From Azoarcus sp. CIB (GTDB taxonomy: Bacteria > Pseudomonadota > Gammaproteobacteria > Burkholderiales > Rhodocyclaceae): a stretch of DNA of 64,000 bases. The position numbers were made by a program, and so were the translations under genes. Every line of letters begins with the position of its first letter. Position 1 is the stretch's first letter. Positions 1-7,989 of the stretch are shown here, in pieces. The stretch spans positions 4,402,001 to 4,466,000 of the forward strand of contig NZ_CP011072.1 in assembly GCF_001190925.1 (NCBI RefSeq). The letters are read 5' to 3'. The notes under the pieces were generated by a model. It worked only from the letters and a program-made list of their open reading frames with translations, had not been told where the DNA came from and ran no database searches.

Positions 1-436
1 CCCACTACCCCGAAGCGAACGACGTGTTCACCTGGCTCGACGGGATCATGATCCTCGCGTACATCGGCGTCACGGCGCTGGTGCTCGGCGGCTGGATCAC
101 GCTGTGGCTGCGCGCCGCCGCCGGCCTGCTCGGCGACACGGCCGCGCGCCTGCGGCTCGCCTACGCGCTGATCCCGCTCGGCGGTGCCGGCGTGTTCCTC
201 GGGCTCTCGGGACTCACCGTGACCCTGCTGACGGCCGAAGGGGTGATCCTCACGGCACTGCCCGAAGCGCGCGCCACCCTGCTCGCGGCGGCGGCACTGG
301 CGAGCCTGGTCCTGGCCGCCATCCACGTCCGCCACAGACGGCGCCGCGGGCGCGCAAGCTCGGCGCCCTGCTCGCCTTCGCCGCGGCGTCGGCAGCCGCG
401 GTCGTGCCGTGGGTGTTGATGTATTACGTCTGGTAA
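1..436 (+). CDS. Membrane protein, C-terminal part only, probable frameshift near 325-352
   Basis: The gene enters from the left edge, so its start is not visible. Reading from position 3, the protein has three hydrophobic segments typical of an inner-membrane protein. From about position 330 that frame turns into an Arg/Ser/Pro-rich tail typical of out-of-frame GC-rich DNA and stops at 419. The next frame, from about 350, reads RARKLGALLAF and a further hydrophobic helix, ending in VLMYYVW at a TAA at 436. The simplest reading is one protein with four helices and a one-base loss in the G/C-rich stretch 330-352. No cysteine cluster or other diagnostic motif is visible, so the family is not identified; a polyferredoxin-type membrane protein is possible but unproven. 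Whether the shift is real or a sequencing error cannot be decided from this sequence. Confidence 0.5.
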   Translation, partial: PLPRSERRVHLARRDHDPRVHRRHGAGARRLDHAVAARRRRPARRHGRAPAARLRADPARRCRRVPRALGTHRDPADGRRGDPHGTARSARHPARGGGTGEPGPGRHPRPPQTAPRARKLGALLAFAAASAAAVVPWVLMYYVW

Positions 437-530
437 TGCGCGCCGGGTCGATCTTGCAAGATAAATAATCTAACCTGTGGGCATCGGCATCCCGGCCGCA
501 GACCGGGGCCGCCCCGACAGGAGATTGCAG

Positions 531-1004
531 ATGACCCGATTCATCCTCAACGGGCAGAAGGTCAACACCTCCATGCCCGAGGACACCCCGCTGCTGTGGG
601 TGCTGCGCGACGGACTGGAACTCACCGGCACCAAGTTCGGCTGCGGCATGGGGTTGTGCGGCGCGTGCACGGTGCATGTCGACGGCGTCGCGGTGAAGTC
701 CTGTTCGACGCCGGTTTCGGAGGTCGCCGACAAACACGTCACGACCATCGAACAGATCGGCAGGAACCGCGTCGGCGCGGCGGTGCAGGCGGCGTGGCAG
801 AAGCTCGACGTCGTCCAGTGCGGCTACTGCCAGTCCGGCCAGATCATGGCGGCAACCGCCTTGCTGACGAACACGCCGCGACCGAGCGACGCGGACATCG
901 ACGCGGCGATGGCCGCCAACCTGTGCCGCTGCGCGACCTACGTGCGCATCCGCGCCGCGATCCACGAAGCCGCGAAGCGCCTCGCGGGGAGGGGCGCGGC
1001 ATGA
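531..1004 (+). CDS. iorA: Isoquinoline 1-oxidoreductase-type hydroxylase, [2Fe-2S] small subunit
   Basis: Small iron-sulfur subunit (157 aa) of a molybdenum hydroxylase of the xanthine dehydrogenase superfamily; it carries electrons from the molybdenum subunit. The plant-type [2Fe-2S] cluster ligands are Cys38, Cys43, Cys46 and Cys58 (FGCGMGLCGAC motif). The second, helical-domain cluster uses Cys97, Cys100, Cys132 and Cys134 (CGYC and LCRC). The length is normal for the family. The ATG at 531 follows an AGGAGA ribosome-binding site at about 519-524 and begins directly with the ferredoxin fold; an upstream GTG would add only unrelated residues. The stop overlaps the start of the next gene (ATGA at 1001), so the two subunits are translationally coupled. 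The real substrate is unknown: related pairs oxidise N-heterocycles or aldehydes. No FAD subunit or maturation factor lies in the window. Confidence 0.88.
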   Translation: MTRFILNGQKVNTSMPEDTPLLWVLRDGLELTGTKFGCGMGLCGACTVHVDGVAVKSCSTPVSEVADKHVTTIEQIGRNRVGAAVQAAWQKLDVVQCGYCQSGQIMAATALLTNTPRPSDADIDAAMAANLCRCATYVRIRAAIHEAAKRLAGRGAA

Positions 1005-3196
1005 CGACCCGCATCGAGAACGTGTCGCGTCGCGACTTCCTCAAGGCCGGCGCCGGCCTCACGCTGGGGCTGGTGCTGCCGGGCGCGGGCTCCGCGCTGG
1101 CTGCGACGGCGAAGGACGCACCCCAAGCGGAAGCCGCCTTCGCTCCGAATGCCTTCGTGCGCATCGGCACCGACAACCGCGTGACGGTGATCGCCAAGCA
1201 TCTGGAGATGGGCCAGGGCACTTACACCGGCCTTGCGACCCTGGTCGCCGAGGAACTGGACGCCGACTGGGCGCAGGTGATGGTCGAAGGCGCTCCGGCC
1301 GACGCGAAGCGCTACAACAACCTGCTGTGGGGCCCGTCGCAGGGCACCGGCGGCAGCACCGCGATCGCCAACTCCTTCGACCAGTTGCGCCAGGCGGGCG
1401 CGAGCGCGCGGGCAATGCTGGTGCAGGCGGCAGCCGCGCGCTGGAAGGTGCCGGCCGGCGAAATCCGCGTCAGGGCGGGCGTCGTCAGCCATGCGAAGAG
1501 CGGCCGCAAGGCGAGCTTCGGCGAACTGGCCGAGGCCGCGGCGAAGCAGGCGGTGCCGCAGGAAGTGCGCCTGAAGGATCCCAAGGACTTCACGCTGATC
1601 GGGCGGCACGTGCCGCGCAAGGACAGCGTCGAGAAGACCACCGGCCGCGCGCAGTTCACGCAGGACGTGAAGCTGCCGGGGATGCTCGTCGCGGTCGTCG
1701 CGCACCCGCCACGCTTCGGCGCGACCGTGCGCACGGTCGATGAACGCGCGGCGCGCGCGGTGCCGGGCGTGCTGCGCGTCGTGCGCATCCCGCAGGGCGT
1801 CGCAGTGCTGGCGCGCGACTACTGGACCGCGAAGAAGGGGCGCGACGCGCTGCAGATCGACTGGGACGACAGCGCCGCCTACCGCGGCAGCTCCGAGCAG
1901 ATCTTCGCCGATTACCGGAAACTCGCCGCGACGCCGGGACGGGTCGCGCGCCGCGACGGCGACACGGACAAGGCGCTGGCCGAGGGCGCGCAGGCGCTGG
2001 ACGCGGAATACGCCTTCCCCTACCTCGCGCATGCGCCGATGGAGCCGCTCAACTGCGTGATGCGCCTCGACGCGCAGGGCTGCGAAGTGTGGAACGGCGA
2101 GCAGTTCCAGACCGGCGACCAGTACACGCTGGCCGCCTTCTTCGGACTCAAGCCCGAGCAGGTGAAGCTCAACATGCTGTTCGCTGGCGGCAGTTTCGGC
2201 CGGCGCGCGAACCCGGCCGCGGATTACGTGCTGGAGACGGCGCACATCGTGAAGGCGATCCGCGGCGAGGCGCCGGTGAAGCTGGTGTGGTCGCGCGAGG
2301 ACGACATGCGCGCCGGCTACTACCGGCCGCTGTACCTGCACCGCCTGCGCGCCGTGCTCGACGTACAGGGCAAGCCGCTCGCGTGGTCGCAGCGCGTCGT
2401 CGGCCAGTCGATCCTCGCCGGCACGCCCTTCGAGAGCGCGATGGTCAAGGACGGCGTCGACGCGACCTCGGTCGAAGGCGCGGCGAACCTGCCCTACGCG
2501 ATCCCCAACCTGCAGGTCGAGCTGCACACCACCAGCAAGGACGTGAAGGTGCCGGTGCTGTGGTGGCGCTCGGTGGGCTCGACGCACACCGCGTTCGCGG
2601 CCGAGGTCTTCCTCGACGAACTGGCGACGGCCGCGGGCGCCGATCCGGTCGCGTACCGGCTCGAGCTCCTCGGCGCGCATCCGCGTCATGCGGGCGTGCT
2701 GAAACTCGCCGCCGACAAGGGCGGCTGGGGCAAGCCGCTCGCAGCGGCGAAGAGCGGCAAGCGCGGTCGCGGCGTCGCGGTGCACGAGTCCTTCAACACC
2801 TTCGTCGCACAGGTGGTCGAGGTCACGGTCGCGCCCGATGGCGGCTTCACCGTCGATCGCGTCGTGTGTGCAGTGGATTGCGGCATCGCCGTGAATCCGG
2901 ACGTGATCCGCGCACAGATGGAGGGCGGCATCGGCTTCGGGCTCGCCGCCGCGTTGAGCGGTGCGATCACACTCAAGGACGGGGTCGTCGAGCAGTCGAA
3001 CTTCCACGACTACCCGATCCTGCGCATCGACCAGATGCCGAAGATCGAGGTGCACATCGTGCCGTCCGCCCAGAAGCCGACCGGGGTGGGCGAGCCGGGG
3101 GTGCCGCCGCTCGCGCCGGCGCTGGTGAATGCGCTGTTTGCCGCGACCGGCAAGCGTATCCGCACGCTGCCGATCGGGGAGCAGTTGAAGGCGTGA
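1001..3196 (+). CDS. iorB: Isoquinoline 1-oxidoreductase-type hydroxylase, molybdopterin large subunit
   Basis: Large catalytic subunit (731 aa) that would hold the molybdenum cytosine dinucleotide cofactor and hydroxylate its substrate with water-derived oxygen. A twin-arginine signal is plain at residues 9-15 (SRRDFLK) followed by a hydrophobic core and an Ala-rich cleavage region, so the complex is probably exported folded to the periplasm with its small subunit. Molybdopterin-binding loops are recognisable as GPSQGTGGST and GGSFGRRANP. Near the C-terminus GVGEPGVPPL carries the conserved active-site Glu of this superfamily. The ATG overlaps the iorA stop by one coupled ATGA. In other bacteria periplasmic IorAB-type enzymes pass electrons to c-type cytochromes; none is adjacent here. 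The substrate cannot be told from sequence. Confidence 0.87.
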   Translation: MTTRIENVSRRDFLKAGAGLTLGLVLPGAGSALAATAKDAPQAEAAFAPNAFVRIGTDNRVTVIAKHLEMGQGTYTGLATLVAEELDADWAQVMVEGAPADAKRYNNLLWGPSQGTGGSTAIANSFDQLRQAGASARAMLVQAAAARWKVPAGEIRVRAGVVSHAKSGRKASFGELAEAAAKQAVPQEVRLKDPKDFTLIGRHVPRKDSVEKTTGRAQFTQDVKLPGMLVAVVAHPPRFGATVRTVDERAARAVPGVLRVVRIPQGVAVLARDYWTAKKGRDALQIDWDDSAAYRGSSEQIFADYRKLAATPGRVARRDGDTDKALAEGAQALDAEYAFPYLAHAPMEPLNCVMRLDAQGCEVWNGEQFQTGDQYTLAAFFGLKPEQVKLNMLFAGGSFGRRANPAADYVLETAHIVKAIRGEAPVKLVWSREDDMRAGYYRPLYLHRLRAVLDVQGKPLAWSQRVVGQSILAGTPFESAMVKDGVDATSVEGAANLPYAIPNLQVELHTTSKDVKVPVLWWRSVGSTHTAFAAEVFLDELATAAGADPVAYRLELLGAHPRHAGVLKLAADKGGWGKPLAAAKSGKRGRGVAVHESFNTFVAQVVEVTVAPDGGFTVDRVVCAVDCGIAVNPDVIRAQMEGGIGFGLAAALSGAITLKDGVVEQSNFHDYPILRIDQMPKIEVHIVPSAQKPTGVGEPGVPPLAPALVNALFAATGKRIRTLPIGEQLKA

Positions 3197-3204
3197 CGTA
3201 GACG

Positions 3205-3312
3205 CTCCCTCCCCTTCAAGGGGAGGGTCGGGGTGGGGATGGGTTGAGCAGACGTCGCAGAAACCCATCCCCCCTCCTAAACCTCCCCCCTTGAAGGGGG
3301 GAGGAACAAGGT
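3205..3312. repeat. Dispersed intergenic repeat, family A, copy 1
   Basis: The spacer between the convergent iorB and TonB receptor genes is almost entirely one element. It begins CTCCCTCCCCTTCAAGGGG, continues with a G-rich stretch ending GGGGATGGGTT, and closes with the inverse sequence AAACCCATCC and CCCCCTTGAAGGGG. The whole can fold into a long hairpin with smaller palindromes at each end, and probably ends transcription from both sides. Further copies lie at 17850-17989, 20945-21080 and 35300-35470. Confidence 0.8.
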
Positions 3313-3335
3313 CTCCGCGCTGGCCGTCCGCCCCA

Positions 3336-5441
3336 TCAGAACGCGTGCGTCAGCGTCAGCCGCGCGTTGAGCGGCGCCCCCGGGCTGATGTTGTTGTCGC
3401 TGTGCGCCGTCGGGAAGTACTCCTTGTCGCCGAGGTTCTCGACGTTGAGCGCGACACGCGTCTTGCCGCCGGCAAACGTGTAATACAGCGCGCCGTCGAC
3501 GCGGGTGAAGGCCGCCAGCTTCACGGTGTTGTTGAAGGACGTGTAGCTCGCCCCCTGGTGGATCACACCGAGACCCGCACCCCAGCCGTGACCGAGGTCG
3601 AAGCGGTTCCACAGCGAGGCCATCTGCTCGGGCACCAGGCCGACCTTGCGGCCCTTGGGCGCGCTCGAGGTCGTCTTCGTGATCTCCGACTCCAGGTTCG
3701 CGTAGCCCGCGAACACCTGCCACCATGACGTGATCTTGCCCTGCAAGCCGATCTCGACGCCCTCGGTGCGCTGCTCGCCGGTCTGCACGAAGAAGCCCGG
3801 GTTCAGCGGATCGGCCGTCCGAACATCCTCGCGCGTCAGCCGGAACAGGGCAGCCGACAGCGTGAGATCCGGATTGAGATCCCAGCGCGCGCCGATCTCA
3901 TGGTTGATCGCCTTCTCGGGCGCGAGATCCTTGGTGTTCGCGGCGAGGCTCAGCTGCTCGCCCGAGGGCAGGAAGGCGTAGCTGTAGCTGGCGTAATAGG
4001 TCTGGGCCGGCGTCGGCGTCCAGATCAGGCCGAAGCGCGGGCTGACCTCGGTGTCGGTGCGCGACAGGTCCCGGCGCGTCGTGGTCGTGCGCTTGTCGTC
4101 GAGATCGACCTTGAACTGGTCCCAGCGCAGGCCGGCGAGCACCTTCCACTGGTCGTTCAGCGCGATCTGGTCCTGCAGGTAGGCGGCGACGGTGTCGGAC
4201 TTGACCGTGTTGTTCGCGTCGGTGCCGTTGAAGCGGAAGCTCGTCGCGGTCGCGACGGGGTTGGCCGCGGATACGGTGGCGCTCGTCGACGCGCCGAAGA
4301 AGCCGGTGTGGCGCTCGTTGTCGCTGTCCTGGCGGCCCAGCTCGATGCCCGCGAGCAGCGTGTGCTTGAGGCCGCCGGTCGTGAATTTCGTCGTCAGGTC
4401 GGTCTGGTTGAAGACGTTGGTGCGCAGGTTGGAGGCGTTATAGGCCGAGATGCGCACGTTGCCCGCGCCATTCACGGCCCCGCCGGCAAAGACGTTCTGG
4501 TAGAACTTGTCGTACTGCGTGACGCTCAGGCTGTTCTTCAGCTGCACGCCGCCGAAGTCGTGCTCCAGCACGGCCGAGAGCGAATCGACCATTGCGCGCG
4601 ACTTGCTCTGGTCGGCATTGCCGAAGAAGGTGCTGCGCTTGGTGTCGAAGGGGCGATCCCCCTGCGAGGGAATGCCGCGGTCGGCGGTGCGCTCGTCGTA
4701 CAGGCGCTCGTAGGACAGCGTCAGCGCGGTGTTGCCGCCCGGCGTCAGCGTCACGCTGGGATTGAAGGCGTAGCGCTTGGCATCCACGCCGTCGCGGAAG
4801 CTGTCGGCGCGCTCGGCCATCGCGTTCAGACGCCACGCCGCCGCGTCGCTCAGCTTGTTGCCGACATCGACGGTGCCGCGCAGCTGGTCGAAGCTGCCCA
4901 GCGTGACGCTCGCCTCGCCCACATGCCCGAACACCGGACGCTTGGTCACGCGGTTGACGATGCCGCCCGCGCCGCCGCGGCCGAAGCTCATGCCGCCCGG
5001 CCCCTTGAGCACCTCGACGCGCTCGACGTTATAGAGATCGCGGAAGATCTGCGCGTCGTCGCGGATGCCGTTCACGAAGAAGTCGGCCGTCGTGTTGTTG
5101 CCGCGGATCACGATCTGGTCGCGGTTGCCCTCGCCCTGCGCCGCGGTCGTGCCGGGCACGTAGCGCAGCACGTCGGAGATGCTGCGCATCGCCTGGTCCT
5201 CGATCACGTTCTCCGGCACGACGGTGATCGATGCCGGCACTTCCTTCAGCGGCGTGTCGGTCTTCGTGAAAGTCGCGGAACGCGTGGCGCGGTAGCCCTG
5301 CACCGGGCCGTCGGCGCGCTCGACCTGATCCTGGACGAGCACCGGCGACAGCACCGCATCGGCGGCGAGAGCGACATTGCCGCAAGCGCTTGCGGCGAGC
5401 ATGGCAAACACGACCGGCTTGAGCCGGGGACGGAACGACAT
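3336..5441 (-). CDS. TonB-dependent siderophore receptor
   Basis: Outer-membrane receptor (701 aa) for a ferric siderophore, powered by TonB. The N-terminus has a signal peptide of about 26 residues ending NVALA-ADA. A plug domain follows, with conserved segments PASITVVPENVI, DVLRYVPGTTAAQGEGNRDQ, IRGNNTTADFFVNGIRDD and VERVEVLKGPGGMSFGRGGAGGIVNRVTK. The rest is a 22-strand barrel ending in the expected aromatic residue (LTLTHAF). The pattern is that of catecholate-type receptors such as Fiu or BfrD homologues, but ligand specificity cannot be read from sequence. There is no N-terminal STN signalling domain, so it is not a FecA-type transducer. It is divergent from another receptor at 5790, with Fur-box-like sites between them. 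Confidence 0.88.
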   Translation of the reverse strand: MSFRPRLKPVVFAMLAASACGNVALAADAVLSPVLVQDQVERADGPVQGYRATRSATFTKTDTPLKEVPASITVVPENVIEDQAMRSISDVLRYVPGTTAAQGEGNRDQIVIRGNNTTADFFVNGIRDDAQIFRDLYNVERVEVLKGPGGMSFGRGGAGGIVNRVTKRPVFGHVGEASVTLGSFDQLRGTVDVGNKLSDAAAWRLNAMAERADSFRDGVDAKRYAFNPSVTLTPGGNTALTLSYERLYDERTADRGIPSQGDRPFDTKRSTFFGNADQSKSRAMVDSLSAVLEHDFGGVQLKNSLSVTQYDKFYQNVFAGGAVNGAGNVRISAYNASNLRTNVFNQTDLTTKFTTGGLKHTLLAGIELGRQDSDNERHTGFFGASTSATVSAANPVATATSFRFNGTDANNTVKSDTVAAYLQDQIALNDQWKVLAGLRWDQFKVDLDDKRTTTTRRDLSRTDTEVSPRFGLIWTPTPAQTYYASYSYAFLPSGEQLSLAANTKDLAPEKAINHEIGARWDLNPDLTLSAALFRLTREDVRTADPLNPGFFVQTGEQRTEGVEIGLQGKITSWWQVFAGYANLESEITKTTSSAPKGRKVGLVPEQMASLWNRFDLGHGWGAGLGVIHQGASYTSFNNTVKLAAFTRVDGALYYTFAGGKTRVALNVENLGDKEYFPTAHSDNNISPGAPLNARLTLTHAF

Positions 5442-5580
5442 CTTTCTACTCCTGTATGAACCCTGGCTGGCTGGGTAGAGATGTCGCCTGGCTTGCCGTG
5501 GATGAACGATCGGTACGGTACGGCCCCCGCGTGCGCCCGCTATGGCCGGTCGGAAACTGCCGGCTTGCGGACGTCACACT

Positions 5581-5698
5581 TGAGAACGATTCGCACCGTA
5601 AATAAGAAGCGTTCGCAACACAATGTGTCGGCGCACATTGCGCGCCGACATTGTGGCGCAAATACAACGATTCTTATTTGCGATTGATTCGCATTTAC
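5581..5698. promoter_or_regulatory. Divergent iron-regulated control region with Fur-box-like repeats
   Basis: The 348-bp spacer between two divergent receptor genes is markedly more AT-rich than its surroundings. TGAGAACGATTCGCA (5581-5595), AATAAGAAGCGTTCGCA (5601-5617), AACGATTCTTATT (5666-5678) and GCGATTGATTCGCATTT (5680-5696) share the core AAGAANCGTT or its inverse and resemble the TGAGAATNATTCTCA form of the Fur box. Between the two site clusters, 5620-5654 forms a hairpin (ACAATGT...CGGCGC paired with GCGCCGACATTGT, with a 2-nt bulge). Fur repression of both flanking genes is the likely function; this is inferred from motif similarity only. The remaining spacer (5442-5580 and 5699-5789) shows no other clear signal. 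Confidence 0.65.
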
Positions 5699-5789
5699 AT
5701 GCTGCAATACAATCCGCCGCAAAACCAGCCAGCCACTCCGCCCCCTCCGGTCGGATCGCCAGCCAGCAACGTCCCCGACCGGAGTCCCG

Positions 5790-7916
5790 ATGCGTCCCAC
5801 CACCCTCGCCGTGGCGATCGCCGCTGCACTGCCTGCCCTCGCTGCCGCCCAGGCCACCCTGCCCGCCGTCACCGTCACTGCCGAACAGGGCGGCGCCGCG
5901 CCGTCCTACAACCCGCTCGTCTCCTCCTCGGCGACCAAGGGCACCGCCCCGCTGCGCGACGTCCCGCAGACCGTGAACGTCGTAGGCCCCGAGCTGATCG
6001 CCGACCAGGGCGTGCGCTCGCTCGCCGACGCCCTCACCAACGTCCCCGGCGTGACGCTCAACATGGGCGACGGCCAGCGCGACCAGTTCGCGATCCGCGG
6101 CTTCACCGCGATCGGCGACACTTTCCTCGACGGCGTGCGCGACGACGCGCTGTACTACCGCGACCTGTCGAACACCGAGCGCATCGAGGTCCTCAAGGGC
6201 CCCGCCGCCGTGCTCTACGGCCGCGGCTCCTCGGGCGGCATCATCAACCGCGTGAGCAAGCTGCCGACGACGCAGACGATCCGCGAAATCACCGTGCAAC
6301 TCGACAGCGAAGGCGAGAAGCGCATCAGCTTCGACACCGCCGGCTCATTGGGCGACGGCGGCCACGCCTTCCGCCTGACCGGCGCCTTCGAGGACTCGAC
6401 CGGCTTCCGCGACGAATCCTTCCTCAAGCGCGAGGCCATCGCCCCGTCGCTCGACCTCAAGCTCGGCGAGGACACGCGCCTGCTGCTGCAACTGGCGCAC
6501 AACCGCGATCGCCGCCCGACCGACTTCGGCATCCCCGACAACAACGGCCGCCCGCTCGACGTCGACCATGACACCTACTACGGCTCCGGCGACGCCGAGC
6601 GCGACGACACGACCACCGCGACGATGAACACCGCGACGGCGACCCTGTCGCATCGCATCAACGACGACTGGTCGCTGCGCAACGTGTTGCGCTACTACGA
6701 CTTCAAGCTCGACCGCGACAACACCCTGTACCGCTCGGGCAGCGCCTACACGCTCTCCGGCGGCCAGCTCATGATGCAGCGCACCCACGGCCACGTCGTG
6801 CGCGACGAGGAAGGCTGGTTCAACCAGCTCGAACTCACGCAGCGCGTGAAGCTCGCCGGCATGCAGCACACCCTCCTCTACGGCGTCGAAGTCGGCACGC
6901 AGGACAAGCAGCTCGACATCGATAACTGGATCGGCATCGACCGCGTGCCGCTCTACAACCCCGGCGGCGCGATCCCGCCCTACACGACACGCGCGCCCAA
7001 CTCGCGCACCATCGACAACGTCACGACGCAGGACAGCACCGCGTTCTACCTGCAGGACCAGATCGCGCTCGGCGAGCAATGGAAGGCGCTGGTCGGCGTG
7101 CGTCACGACGAGTATCGCCAGAAGACCACCGAGCCGACCAAGCGCGACTTCGAACGCACCGACCGCGAATGGAGCCCGCGTGCCGGCCTCGTGTGGCAGC
7201 CGACTGCGACCCAGGCCTACTACGTCTCCGTGTCGCGCTCCTTCCAGCCCTCGGGCGAGCAGTTCCAGCTCTCCGCCTCCAACGTCGACGCCGACCCCGA
7301 GATCACCACCAACCACGAGATCGGCGCGAAGTGGGACTTCCTCGGCGGCGCGCTGTCGGCCGGCGCGTCGATCTTCCAGCTCGTGCGCGAAGACATGAAG
7401 ATCACCGATCCGGTCACGCGCCAGACGATCAACGCGGGCAAGCAACGCACCGAGGGCCTGGAACTGTCAGTCTCCGGCCGCCCCGCGCCCGGCTGGCAGG
7501 TCCATGCCGGCTACGCCTTCCTCGACACCGAGATCGTGAAGTCGACCGCCACTGGCGGCGCCAACTTCGGCACCCGCCGCGTCACCGTGCCCTTCGAGGG
7601 CAAGGACGCCGCACTGACGCCGCGCCACAGCGGCTCGATCTGGGTCGTGCGCGACCTCGGCCGCGGCTGGAGCCTCGGCGGCGGCATGCGCGCGCAGGCC
7701 TCGCAATACGCCTCGCCCGACAACCTCGTGCGCCTGCCCGGCTTCGCGGTCTTCGACGCCGCCCTGCTCTACCGCAGCAAGGCCTACGACCTCGCGTTCA
7801 ACCTCAAGAACGCCTTCGACCGCGAGTACTGGGCGACCGCCCACGGGAGCGTCAACGGCCTGAACCAGCCCGGCGCGCCACGCACGCTGCAGGCGACGGC
7901 GACTTTCCGCTTCTGA
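5790..7916 (+). CDS. TonB-dependent siderophore receptor
   Basis: Outer-membrane siderophore receptor of 708 aa. A short signal peptide (about 20 residues, ending ALAAA-QA) precedes the plug domain, which contains DVPQTVNVVGPELI, DALTNVPGVTLNMGDGQRDQ, IRGFTAIGDTFLDGVRDD and the conserved IEVLKGPAAVLYGRGSSGGIINRVSK, split here by family landmarks. The beta-barrel ends in a terminal Phe (ATFRF). It is close to the product of the divergent gene at 3336-5441, including the distinctive KRDFERTDREWSPRAGLVWQP-type loop, which suggests an old duplication. It is the first of at least three co-directional genes (7990 and 10118 follow at short spacing) and is probably Fur-repressed through the sites at 5581-5698. 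The ATG at 5790 directly starts the signal peptide. Confidence 0.88.
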   Translation: MRPTTLAVAIAAALPALAAAQATLPAVTVTAEQGGAAPSYNPLVSSSATKGTAPLRDVPQTVNVVGPELIADQGVRSLADALTNVPGVTLNMGDGQRDQFAIRGFTAIGDTFLDGVRDDALYYRDLSNTERIEVLKGPAAVLYGRGSSGGIINRVSKLPTTQTIREITVQLDSEGEKRISFDTAGSLGDGGHAFRLTGAFEDSTGFRDESFLKREAIAPSLDLKLGEDTRLLLQLAHNRDRRPTDFGIPDNNGRPLDVDHDTYYGSGDAERDDTTTATMNTATATLSHRINDDWSLRNVLRYYDFKLDRDNTLYRSGSAYTLSGGQLMMQRTHGHVVRDEEGWFNQLELTQRVKLAGMQHTLLYGVEVGTQDKQLDIDNWIGIDRVPLYNPGGAIPPYTTRAPNSRTIDNVTTQDSTAFYLQDQIALGEQWKALVGVRHDEYRQKTTEPTKRDFERTDREWSPRAGLVWQPTATQAYYVSVSRSFQPSGEQFQLSASNVDADPEITTNHEIGAKWDFLGGALSAGASIFQLVREDMKITDPVTRQTINAGKQRTEGLELSVSGRPAPGWQVHAGYAFLDTEIVKSTATGGANFGTRRVTVPFEGKDAALTPRHSGSIWVVRDLGRGWSLGGGMRAQASQYASPDNLVRLPGFAVFDAALLYRSKAYDLAFNLKNAFDREYWATAHGSVNGLNQPGAPRTLQATATFRF

Positions 7917-7989
7917 TCCTCCCTTCCGCCCCGGCCGCATCCGCGCCACCGGGGCATTTACCGATCCCTCTCATCCCGGAACACGTCCA

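Noticed and set aside
938-3268. Long open frame on the minus strand opposite iorB
   Set aside because: Its product is an Arg/His/Ala-rich mirror of iorB codons without motifs; the plus strand has complete family signatures. The same holds for antisense frames over cusA (21047-24019), the acs-sco genes (52632-55910) and the RND genes (41552-44581).
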